Assembly (NCBI RefSeq): GCF_000686565.1
Contig: NZ_JMKW01000006.1
Coordinates: 1-64,000 of the forward strand
Length of the DNA stretch: 64,000 nucleotides
Origin: Helicobacter bilis ATCC 51630
GTDB lineage: Bacteria > Campylobacterota > Campylobacteria > Campylobacterales > Helicobacteraceae
Direction: 5' to 3'
Both the position numbers and the translations under genes were made by a program. This document shows, one piece after another, positions 1 to 8,046 of this stretch. The notes under the pieces are model-generated. The model worked only from the letters and a program-made list of their open reading frames with translations. It did no database searches and was not told where the DNA came from. Each line of letters opens with the position of its first letter. The first letter of the stretch is position 1.

Positions 1-797
1 ATATGGAGAACGAGTTAAGAATCTTGTCACCATAAGTCCAGCATATTTAGAATCCTCGTTCTCTCTAAAAGTGCGCCACTTTGTATATTGTGGACCTTCT
101 AATAAACTTTTTAGATCTTGTATTGTTGGAAGTTCTGCATAATTATCAAGCCCAAAAAAGCTTGCATCTACAGATGTTAAAAATGGAGAATGACTCATAG
201 CAGCAATTGATGACATTTTGAATAAAAAATTCATATCGGGACTTGATGCATTTAGCGCATAATCACCGATTATTGCTCCTATGGGTTCTCCTCCAAATTG
301 TCCATATTCGGCAGAATAAATCTTTTGTTTGTGTAGGAATGTGGTTTCCTTTTTATTTCATTAAATCTAGTATCAATTTTACTTATGCTTTTTTGTATAT
401 CTTTTTCATTTAAAAATGAGGCTAACTCTACCATAATCGTGTTTATATCTAAGGTTTCTTGTTTGTTTGGTAAGATGGGCGATATGGCATTATGGAAAGC
501 TTCTTGCGTTATCCCCTTAATGTTACCCTCTTCTTTCTTGCTATTGCACTCCAGTGCTATTTGTGTTCTTTTATCTAATGTAAAAATATATTTTGATTGC
601 GATGCAACTTCTTTTTGATTAAAAAATATTTGCGAGGCTAATTGTAAGTCTGCTACTTGCATTTGTATAACATTTGTTAGCCTGTATTGATTGAGATCTT
701 GTGGCTTTAAAACTTCAAGTGTTATAGTAGAGTTGTAGCCTATGTGTGTTGGTGATAGAAATTTTGATTTATTTTGGATATTAAGGCGATTACTCAT
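1..797 (-). pseudogene. tssC: TssC/VipB-like T6SS sheath protein, frameshifted and cut by window edge
   Basis: The minus strand from about 340 down to 1 reads as the core of the T6SS contractile-sheath large subunit: KIYSAEYGQFGGEPIGAIIG, then GDYALN, SPFLTSVDASFFGLDNY, KWRTFRENEDSKYAGL and TRFLTRSPY, all typical of TssC. It is in a different frame from the upstream 172-residue stretch that starts at ATG 797. The frames meet at an A5 run near 343-348, where one extra A would join FNEIK to KETTFLHKQKIYSAEYG. The upstream part ends in SKIDTRFNEI, which could be the usual TssC N-terminal helix, but the expected linking segment (Trp-Arg-Gly-Leu region) is missing, so an internal deletion is also possible. 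Residues before that are not recognised. ATG 797 lies inside the end of the preceding zinc-ribbon gene (ATGAGTAA overlap), suggesting translational coupling. The gene continues beyond base 1. Confidence 0.75.
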
Positions 798-1140
798 TTG
801 TGTTTCCCGTATCATTTTCATCTATCTTTTCAAATTTAAGATTTTTAATATGATTTATCAAGAGAATCACAAAAAAGATAGAAATAACACCCACAATTGC
901 TATCTTACCATAGAAAGCATCTATATCAAAATACCGGCGAAGCAAGATATACCCAAGAACACATACAATAACAAGTGGTATCGCAAGTATATATGATTTC
1001 TTATTATTCATTTTTGGTACCTTGTATTTTGTCTTACATTTTGGACATTCACACATAATATCATATTCATTTTCACCGGTGGAATCTAATGTTAACAAGT
1101 TTAACTTCTCACCGCATACTTCACATGCATGACACAACAT
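790..1140 (-). CDS. Small zinc-ribbon protein with two membrane segments
   Basis: This is a 116-residue protein. A Cys-rich N-terminus (C3, C6, C9, then C31, C33, C36) carries two CxxC pairs about 23 residues apart, as in zinc ribbons. Two hydrophobic helices follow at about 50-68 and 77-97, then a short charged tail. The layout recalls the small CxxC-20-CxxC membrane proteins, whose function is unknown to me. Its stop overlaps the start of the tssC-like gene by eight bases, so the two were probably co-translated. It is one of the few intact frames in the left-hand 4 kb. A T6SS role is inferred from position only. Confidence 0.6.
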   Translation of the reverse strand: MLCHACEVCGEKLNLLTLDSTGENEYDIMCECPKCKTKYKVPKMNNKKSYILAIPLVIVCVLGYILLRRYFDIDAFYGKIAIVGVISIFFVILLINHIKNLKFEKIDENDTGNTNE

Positions 1141-1212
1141 TCTTAACTCCTTATTTCAAGTTCCATAATGATAACATATTATCTATGTTTCCACTTCAAT
1201 TAATCATTACTA

Positions 1213-2186
1213 TTACCTCACCTCCACCCTCACTCTCTCACACGCATTAGGTGCTAGTAATACTTTGCCTTGTATATTGAGTAAAGATATTTTTGTATTG
1301 TCCCCATTTTTTCCTTCCTCTATGTTACATTCCCTCATGTAATCTCTGCCTAAATCTATAAATCTCCCATAACCATAACCTAATTCTTCTTTCTCTCTTT
1401 GTTCTTTTAAAAGTTTATTTATGAATTTAGGCATAGTTTTTGGCACAATAAGCAAGTATTCATAAATTGTGTAGGCAATTCTTAGAGTAAGGATTCTATA
1501 ACTAAAGAATATAGGATTATATATCTTGCTTATATCTTGTAGTATTGGCGTAAGAGTAGGATTAGAATCTAGTCTAGCATAATCTACATTTTTAGATAAT
1601 GGAGGTAGTGTTATCTCTAATGTATCATTTGGCGTATAAAAGCCACTTTGTGAAGAAATGTATTGTTCTTTAGATTCTCTATTTTCATAAGTGCTTGGTG
1701 TGAAGTAATATTCCTCTAAATCTCTATAAGGGGTAATAAGAGTGAAAGAGGGAATAGCAATATCTATTTGAGAATCTAGGACTTCTTTACTTATATCTTT
1801 AGTATGAGTGGGCTTAGGCGAGTGTATCTTAAAGGTATTAGGCTTAGGTGTAGCAATAAGAGGGAATCCTTTATCGCTAAAGACATTGCTATTAACTAAA
1901 TCTTGCATTATGGGGTAGTCATAGCTTTATTATCTATATTATCTAAAGCCTTTACATCTATAATAGATTTTAAATTTGCTATGCCACCAAATAAGCCCGG
2001 CTCATTTAATGTAGCAATCAGCCAATTCTTACTTGTAAATTAATGCCATAACCTGATGGTTAAATATCCACTATTGTCGCTTTTTGCTCTATCATTATAT
2101 GGGGATTTCTTAAAATCTTCACTCACTAATATAATCTTTAATGCTTCTTTTTCGTATTCAATATTTTTTGTTGTATCAAACATCAT
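1213..2186 (-). pseudogene. GH24-type lysozyme-like protein with unknown C-terminal domain, frameshifted (possible T6SS effector)
   Basis: From ATG 2186 (ATGATG, after AAGGCAAG) the minus strand reads MMFDTTKNIEYEKEALKIIL, VSEDFKKSPYND, SGYLTI and then a stop. Dropping one base near 2053 and adding one about 18 bases later restores TIGYGINLTSKNWL; TIGYG is the phage-lysozyme (GH24) signature and the Glu of VSEDF sits where the catalytic Glu is expected. The frame then runs to ...DNKAMTTP and stops at a CCCC run near 1910. One extra C would join it to the open 231-residue frame 1908-1213 (PIMQDLVNSNVF...). That C-terminal part is not recognised. Repaired, the gene would encode about 320 residues. 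It lies beside a lysozyme-inhibitor-like gene and a VgrG remnant, which suggests a T6SS cell-wall effector; this is inference. Confidence 0.6.
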
Positions 2187-2280
2187 CTTGCCTTAATTTT
2201 ATTTTCAATAAGTGCATTTAATATCTCTTTTGTTGCCTTCTAGGAGATAAATGCGCGTTGTTGGATACATAGAATCGTTA

Positions 2281-3243
2281 TCATAAAAAATCTCTTATTA
2301 TAGAGAACAACATAGGTTTTCCATTGAAACTCCATGACCCCGTAGATAAATAGCTAAGTAAAGGATACTCCGCATCAGCAAATTCTAATCGCTGTGAGTT
2401 TTTATTGCTTGGCAAGGCATAAGTAGTGAATGCCATGTAGGGCAATTCATTAAACATCGCAACCTTATAGCTCATTTTTTCTCCACTCAAATGCAAATCA
2501 TCGCCATACATTCTATCACTTGATTTTGTGTCTAATTTACCATTTCTATATATCCAAAGCGCACTAAAATACTCCCCCCCCCCCCCTGTGAGAATCGCAT
2601 CTTCTAGCACACCATCATTATCAAAATCAATCTGTCCTTTATAGCTTCGAGGAAAACTGATATAGAGGGATTTTCTCTGATGGCTTGTGCCATTTCTGCT
2701 TGTTTCATTTCTCCCCTTTGTGTGCAATAATCATAAAAGCCGCCATATTTAGCATTTGCTTCAAAAGCACAAAAGCCTATGCTAAATGGAGGCCTGATGG
2801 ATTTGGGGGCTTCCTGCCATTTGTTCTCATTAAACCTATCTTTTCTTGCATACTTGCATAGTTCATTATTGTTTAAATCAAGCACTTCACCTAGAGTTTG
2901 CAACAGCGTAGAATTCTATCCTCATACAAATTTTGCAAATTATCAGATAAAGGCATTGTATTTGCTTCTTTGATAAATGCTATTTGAGAGTGCAATATGC
3001 TATTTAGCCTTTTGGTGTCATTTACTTTTTAAGCTCACTCCTAAGCTGTGTATAAATCTTGCTCATATATCTGTCTAGATTCTGTAGATCCCCACTCTCA
3101 TCACTGCAAACAATCTTTTCTGCTTTTGTGGTTGCCTTAGCACAATCAAAGCTAGGTTTTTGCCTCATTGCTACTTTTTGCATTGACATCTTGAGGTATA
3201 AATAGAGTTGCAAACACCATGCTTAGTATAAATTTTTGCCCAT
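2281..3243 (-). pseudogene. LprI-family (DUF1311) lysozyme-inhibitor-like secreted protein, multiply frameshifted
   Basis: Pieces in three frames combine into one protein of about 320 residues. ATG 3243 starts a signal peptide (FILSMVFATLFIPQDVNA). Next comes the LprI/DUF1311 motif PSFDCAKATTKAEKIVCSDE with its two Cys, then SKIYTQLRSELKK, VNDTKRLNSILHSQIAFI, TLLQTLGEVLDLNNNELC and a C-terminal part with DFDNDGVLED. Frame changes are needed near 3235 (A5), 3165 (A5), 3026 (A5), 2912 and 2667 (A4/C3). The C13 tract at 2574-2586 is currently in frame (TGGGGE). LprI proteins inhibit lysozymes in the periplasm. Next to a broken GH24 gene and a VgrG remnant, it fits an immunity or lysozyme-defence partner (inference). 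Confidence 0.65.
2574..2586. repeat. C13 homopolymer (G13 on coding strand), possible phase-variation tract
   Basis: Thirteen consecutive C on the plus strand lie inside the LprI-like gene, read as G13 encoding four Gly plus the first base of a Glu codon. Poly-G tracts of this length are classical slipped-strand switches in Helicobacter and Campylobacter. At 13 the local frame (2281-2727) is open. Confidence 0.8.
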
Positions 3244-3317
3244 TTTAGAATCTCTTTAGAATTATTGCGTATTTTAGCATTTTTATTAAATACTCATAGA
3301 TTCTACTCATTCTTTAC

Positions 3318-3635
3318 CTACCCACCTTTTACTACAAGCCCTTTAGAATCTATTATGACTTCTATTCCACCTGCTTTTATTGTAACAGAATCCCTCTCAG
3401 TTGTGATAACAGATTCTCCTACTTTGTGAGCGATTTAGTTTCCAGCAGTTGCGGTAATATCGCTTTGTGCTTCTATGTTTGTATGGTTAGAAGTAAAAGC
3501 AGGTGTTTCTCGTGATTCAAATGAGCTAGATTCTTGTGTAGAGAAAAATATATTGTCTTGTGATTGTAGCAATGTTTTGTCTTGTTTCTTTATCTCTAAA
3601 AAATATAAGTCAGTATAAAAGCCACCACTACACAT
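3318..3635 (-). pseudogene. vgrG: C-terminal remnant of VgrG (T6SS spike protein)
   Basis: The minus strand reads TSNHTNIEAQSDITATAGN, a TAA at 3435-3437, then in the same frame IAHKVGESVITTERDSVTI and KAGGIEVIIDSKGLVVKGG before a stop at 3318. The strand-repeat pattern (DITATAGN..., SVTIKAG...) is the beta-helix needle end of VgrG. The body of VgrG, usually over 500 residues, is absent upstream, so this is a fragment with a nonsense codon. It is the second T6SS part in the first 4 kb, on the same strand as the TssC fragment. Confidence 0.6.
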
Positions 3636-3859
3636 AACAATACAATGAATCTAAATTGCAAATGAATAAGCAGGGATACGCTTACTGCGACAATAACAAC
3701 AAGAATAAGCGGAATGCGTAGCATTGTAGGTATCACTTCATTTTTGTTAAAACCAAAGGCATTGCACAACATTTCGTATTTATATTCCACTTTATGTTTA
3801 TAAAAAAGTCCAGAAATGTAATGAATTTTCCATTGAGATTCTAAGCCCCTTTTCATCAC
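3596..3859 (-). CDS. Small membrane protein or gene fragment
   Basis: An 87-residue frame with a polar N-terminal half and a strongly hydrophobic C-terminal half (two helices, about 46-66 and 68-87). It overlaps the VgrG remnant by 40 bases in another frame. I do not recognise it. The N-terminal half has no signal peptide, and the frame may be one piece of a larger frameshifted gene like its neighbours. Confidence 0.3.
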   Translation of the reverse strand: MMKRGLESQWKIHYISGLFYKHKVEYKYEMLCNAFGFNKNEVIPTMLRIPLILVVIVAVSVSLLIHLQFRFIVLLCVVVAFILTYIF

Positions 3860-4039
3860 TTCTTAATCGAAGCTACTTTAATCATCATAAAATATCCAAC
3901 GACTCATTGTATGCATACAATAATACGCAATGGCAGGAAAGATAGAATTTAAAAACTCCCTGCAAACAAAGTTCAAAAAGCAAATAGCAATCAAAGCTGT
4001 GTTCTGAAACATAGAATCTAAAAAAAATAAAACCTGCAT

Positions 4040-4648
4040 TTACTCATAATAGTCTTCTATTTCTTTTACTATAAGGTTGCCATCATCTGTTCTTTGGGCA
4101 GTGTATTTTATCTCTTTCTCTTCTGCTGCCATTTCTTCTGCACCCCTAGACATCTCTTCTTTAAATTCTTTTGCCTTTTTCTTTGCCTCGTTTATTATCT
4201 TCTCTTTTTGTGCCTTAGACATATTATCGCTGATCTTGTTTTTTTCAGCAGTTCTTATAAAAATTTCTTCAATGTTTTTCTCTGTTAGCTCCTCGCCGGA
4301 CTTAAACTCTAAAGTATCTTTAAGTTCTACTCTGCCTATTAGATACATAAAATCTTTTGCCGCATTGACATCGATTTTCACATGTGCTTTACAAGTAACC
4401 TTTTTTCTTGTGTCATTCACTTCATCTGTAATGAAATTTTGAAATTTCATGCCTTTTACGATTTTTTCCAGTCCTATGTCCCTAGTAAATGGAGTATCTT
4501 CCATGTGTGATTTTAAAATTTCGGTAAGTTTTTCTTGCACATCTTTATCGCCGCATTTTGGTGTGCTTGTATTATTTTCACACGCTACAAAAGCAAACAC
4601 GCAAGCTGCACTTATAACACTAAGTGAAATCTTTTTTCTAAAACTCAT
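4040..4648 (-). CDS. Predicted lipoprotein with charged helical C-terminus
   Basis: About 202 residues. An upstream extension of 45 codons is possible, but the start at 4648 is preferred: it has GGAGAAG eight bases ahead and gives a clean lipoprotein signal (MSFRKKISLSVISAACVFAF, then VAC with Cys at about 22). The mature part is Lys/Glu-rich. Residues about 130-180 are likely coiled coil (KAQKEKIINEAKKKAKEFKE). No family is recognised. A T13 run lies 63-75 bases upstream of the start and could tune its promoter. Confidence 0.65.
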   Translation of the reverse strand: MSFRKKISLSVISAACVFAFVACENNTSTPKCGDKDVQEKLTEILKSHMEDTPFTRDIGLEKIVKGMKFQNFITDEVNDTRKKVTCKAHVKIDVNAAKDFMYLIGRVELKDTLEFKSGEELTEKNIEEIFIRTAEKNKISDNMSKAQKEKIINEAKKKAKEFKEEMSRGAEEMAAEEKEIKYTAQRTDDGNLIVKEIEDYYE

Positions 4649-4710
4649 ACTAACTTCTCCCATAATGTATTCAGTCTTATTACAAACAATAAAACGCAAA
4701 AGGATTTTAC

Positions 4711-4723
4711 AAAAAAAAAAAAA
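4711..4723. repeat. A13 homopolymer (T13 on the gene strand) upstream of lipoprotein gene
   Basis: Thirteen consecutive A on the plus strand lie in the short gap between two minus-strand lipoprotein genes. On the transcribed sense this is T13, about 63 bases before the ATG at 4648. Length-variable T tracts at this distance alter promoter strength of surface-protein genes in H. pylori (known); a role here is inferred. Confidence 0.75.
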
Positions 4724-4752
4724 CAAATCAAGTAAAAGATTAAGCCTAGTAT

Positions 4753-5868
4753 CTATTTTCGCACAGATCGATAACTCTGCCATGTGGCGATAAGATTCTT
4801 ACAAAAGTTACTTTCATTATGTGGATAGATAATAATGTCATCTTGTGTCAGTAGCAAACAGAGTTTAGAATCTGTAAAAATGGGTAGCACATAAGGGGAA
4901 TTGTGCCGTTGTAAGCTAGATTGCAAATAAGCTAACCATGATATAAAGGTGGTTTGTATGCACTTCTTTTGTGCTGGATAGTGCGTATTTCCTGCTTTGC
5001 ACTGCATAATAGCTGTGGGATTTGTAGGCTCAAAAGGTGTAAAGGAAAAGTGTTTTTGCATGGTTTTTACATTGCTATGCTTTTGCTGTGTGTATAAGAT
5101 CTTATTGCTAGCTTTTAGCGTAGAATCTGGGAATTGCCTTGACATTACATGCAATATGGAATTGCTTTGAAATTTTTCCATATATTTGGCATATAAGATT
5201 CTATAAAATAAAAAAGAGTATAGGGAATCTGGCAATACATATTGTGTTGTTTCAGTGATTTTTTGTGTTTCTTTGCTAGTTTGTGTGGCATAGGTGTATT
5301 TTTGTGTGAGATATAAAAGGTTGTGTGCTAATACAATGTTATTGAGATTCTCATAGCTTTCATTTTCAAGTTCTTCTATCTCTGCGGCTATATTTGCTAC
5401 AAAACTTGCACTTAAGATATGATTGCTAAACTCAATATCACTTGCAAAGGCTTCCCATGGGGCAACTATTAAGCCTCTTTCCTGTAAGAATAAAAACTCT
5501 CTAAATAAGTCTTGTGCAAAGAGTGTAAAGCTAACAGATTGCAAAAGTTTATCTTGTGGAATGCGTTTATCATAATCTTGTATTTGACTTAAATCTGCAA
5601 AATAAAGCTTTGCAAACTGCTCGTATTCTTCTGCACCTTTTTTGCTTGATGATTGTTTGAGAATGGGTAGAAACCGCTCTTTATACCATTTATTACTTTC
5701 TGCTTTATTTGTGGCAAATGGTATGCTTGGCTGTTGTGCTTTAACTTGTGTTTTTATATCTTGTTTGGGTGGGACTTCCTTCTTAGCACAGGCACTAAAA
5801 AAGGCATATATAATACAAAATAGAATGTATAAAATAGGTTTTGGCTGTGCTAACTTCCCTATATTCAT
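4753..5868 (-). CDS. Predicted lipoprotein of unknown function
   Basis: A 371-residue protein with an N-terminal lipoprotein signal (ILYILFCIIYAFFSAC, lipobox AFFSAC, Cys about 27) and a mature part rich in Gln, Lys and aromatic residues. No domain is recognised. It follows serA by 16 bases on the same strand and probably shares its transcript. Near the C-terminus there are four Cys (C291, C303, C341, C356 approx.), so periplasmic disulphides are possible. Confidence 0.65.
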   Translation of the reverse strand: MNIGKLAQPKPILYILFCIIYAFFSACAKKEVPPKQDIKTQVKAQQPSIPFATNKAESNKWYKERFLPILKQSSSKKGAEEYEQFAKLYFADLSQIQDYDKRIPQDKLLQSVSFTLFAQDLFREFLFLQERGLIVAPWEAFASDIEFSNHILSASFVANIAAEIEELENESYENLNNIVLAHNLLYLTQKYTYATQTSKETQKITETTQYVLPDSLYSFLFYRILYAKYMEKFQSNSILHVMSRQFPDSTLKASNKILYTQQKHSNVKTMQKHFSFTPFEPTNPTAIMQCKAGNTHYPAQKKCIQTTFISWLAYLQSSLQRHNSPYVLPIFTDSKLCLLLTQDDIIIYPHNESNFCKNLIATWQSYRSVRK

Positions 5869-5884
5869 GATTTTTATTCTTTAA

Positions 5885-7492
5885 TCACATAAGCACATTA
5901 CGCACACTTAAGCATTCTGGTATGGCTTTTAAATCATCTAATAGCTGGGTAGATACCGCACTATCAACAAGTATTAAGGCTAATGCATTTCTTTCACTAG
6001 AATCTGTTTTTCTGCCGAGTCTAAAGTCCGCGATATTTACCTTATGCTTTGCGATTGTATGTCCTATGCTACCTATAACACCCGGGACATCGGTATTTCG
6101 CACAAGGATCATATTGCCATTGGGCTCTAAATCCATGCCAAAACCATTAATATTATTGAATCTTACAATATGTCCATCATAGATTGTGCCGCTTACACTC
6201 ATGCTTTCTTTAGCAGTATTGAGAGTAATTTTTACAAGATTCTTATAAGGTCCTGCATTATGTTTGACTTCTACACTGCTTTGCACGCCCCTTTCAGTCG
6301 CAACAAATGGGGCATTTACATAATTGATTTTATCATCAAGGGAAGGTTTCAATGCTCCAACAAGTCCAAATGTCAAAAATGCGTCTTTGTATTTCTCAAG
6401 CTCAACGCCATTAATATACACATGCAATGCACTGATTGCCCCATCAATTGCTTGTGCGGCAAAATAGGCAAGCTTTTGTGTAAGCTCAAGGTATGCGATA
6501 ATAGAATCTGGCATATCTTGCGTTTTTGTGGGGAGATTAAGTGCATTTGGAAAAGCTGATCCTCTTGCTGCTGAAATGGCGGCATGTGCAGCTTCTATTG
6601 CTATTTTTTCTTGACTTTCAAGCGTATTTGCTCCAATGTGTGGCGTTACATAAATATTGTCTAAATCTAAAAGTTTGTTATTTGTAGCAGGTTCAGAATC
6701 AAATACATCAAGTCCAGCCCATGCGATTTTTTTTGATTTTAATCCATCATAAAGGTCATTTTCATTATACAAGCCACCACGCGCACAATTGATGAGTATC
6801 ACGCCATCTTTCATTTTTGCGATTTCTTTGCTTGTAATCATATTTGTAGTTTGCTTATTCTTTGGCGTATGGATAGTGATAATATCACAGGCTAGAATGT
6901 CATCAAAATTCGTTGTATATTCTATACCTAAATCAAGCGCTTTATTTGGGTTAATGTATGGATCATAGGCGATTACTTGCATGTCAAAGGCTTTTGCACG
7001 GATTCCAACACGGCTGCCGATATTGCCAAAGCCAATCACACCTAGCTTTTTATCCTTTAACTCAATACCATACCAATCTTCTCTCTTCCATTTACGCTCG
7101 ACTTTTAGCTGTGTATGTGCGCTTGGGAATCTGCGGATAGCACTTAAGAGATGTGTCATTGTGAGTTCTACTGCGGCAATAGTATTTGCAGTAGGCACAT
7201 TCATAACCACAACACCTCTGTAAGAACACGCATCAATATCGACATTATCCACACCCACGCCAGCACGCACGATAGCTTTCAGCTTTTTAGAATCTTTATA
7301 TGCAGATTCCAAAAGCTTTTCATTAACTCCAGTTGAGCTTCTAGTGATAAGCACATCGGCTTTATGTAAATGTGTGAGTAGCTCATCTTTTGGTAAATGG
7401 GCTAGATTCTCCATAGAAATATCATCTTGTGTGCTTAGAATCTTTAAGCCTTCATCATGAATATGATCGCATACTATAATATGTTTTTTCAT
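5885..7492 (-). CDS. serA: D-3-phosphoglycerate dehydrogenase
   Basis: A 535-residue long-type SerA. It oxidises 3-phosphoglycerate to 3-phosphohydroxypyruvate, the first step of serine synthesis in the cytosol. The NAD motif GFGNIG is at about 154-159; catalytic Arg237, Glu266 and His284 (HIGAN) are present. An intervening domain is followed by a C-terminal ACT domain (about 462-533, RNTDVPGVIGSIG), the usual site of serine feedback. RBS AAAGGA precedes ATG 7492. Gene order serA, small membrane gene, rpsA matches what I recall from H. pylori (HP0397-HP0399). Confidence 0.95.
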   Translation of the reverse strand: MKKHIIVCDHIHDEGLKILSTQDDISMENLAHLPKDELLTHLHKADVLITRSSTGVNEKLLESAYKDSKKLKAIVRAGVGVDNVDIDACSYRGVVVMNVPTANTIAAVELTMTHLLSAIRRFPSAHTQLKVERKWKREDWYGIELKDKKLGVIGFGNIGSRVGIRAKAFDMQVIAYDPYINPNKALDLGIEYTTNFDDILACDIITIHTPKNKQTTNMITSKEIAKMKDGVILINCARGGLYNENDLYDGLKSKKIAWAGLDVFDSEPATNNKLLDLDNIYVTPHIGANTLESQEKIAIEAAHAAISAARGSAFPNALNLPTKTQDMPDSIIAYLELTQKLAYFAAQAIDGAISALHVYINGVELEKYKDAFLTFGLVGALKPSLDDKINYVNAPFVATERGVQSSVEVKHNAGPYKNLVKITLNTAKESMSVSGTIYDGHIVRFNNINGFGMDLEPNGNMILVRNTDVPGVIGSIGHTIAKHKVNIADFRLGRKTDSSERNALALILVDSAVSTQLLDDLKAIPECLSVRNVLM

Positions 7493-7522
7493 GTCATTCC
7501 TTTAAAATCATTGAGATAGAAT

Positions 7523-8023
7523 CTATTTTTTCAAACTAATTTCATACTCTATACCATAATACTTAAAATCATTTAGAATCATTTCTCGTTGCGCTTCATT
7601 TGGCATAAATAGTAATAAGTCAAGCGTATCTTTATGCTTAAAATAAGAAAAGTCAATATGCTTTTGTCGTAAAATCTCATTCAAACAAAAAAACTTATAG
7701 TCATCAAGGTTTTTTACTAGCACCTTTGTATAATCTGTCTTTAAGTCTTCATAGCGTTTGACTTCGATATTAATATCTAGCACATTTGAAGGAAACTGAT
7801 AAGTAGTGGCAATTGCTTTTTCATTTGCATTGCTAATCCATACATCATCTTGTATGGTTTCCATTTTTGGGATATTTTTTATTACCTGCTTTTGTGGGAT
7901 CTTGGCAACGGACTCTTCTACTTGCACATCAGCATTTTGCATTTTTTGATAAAACGCATATAAAACATAGCCACCACCAAGCACAACAATAAGTATAAGC
8001 CCAGCAATTATGCCCCTTATCAT
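7523..8023 (-). CDS. Conserved membrane-anchored protein (HP0398-like by position)
   Basis: 166 residues with one N-terminal transmembrane helix (about 4-26, GIIAGLILIVVLGGGYVLYA) and a soluble, probably periplasmic, remainder rich in Asp, Lys and Tyr. Function unknown. It sits between rpsA (24 bases downstream of it) and serA (31 bases before it), the position of HP0398 in H. pylori as I remember it. Confidence 0.75.
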   Translation of the reverse strand: MIRGIIAGLILIVVLGGGYVLYAFYQKMQNADVQVEESVAKIPQKQVIKNIPKMETIQDDVWISNANEKAIATTYQFPSNVLDINIEVKRYEDLKTDYTKVLVKNLDDYKFFCLNEILRQKHIDFSYFKHKDTLDLLLFMPNEAQREMILNDFKYYGIEYEISLKK

Positions 8024-8046
8024 TCAAAACCCTACACACAAAGATA

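Noticed and set aside
385..996. Plus-strand frames opposite the tssC-like and zinc-ribbon genes
   Set aside because: No RBS or similarity; the minus strand carries recognisable motifs.
4077..4793. Plus-strand frames opposite the lipoprotein gene
   Set aside because: Hydrophobic Ser/Phe-rich products are shadows of a Lys/Glu-rich gene; the minus frame has a lipobox and RBS.
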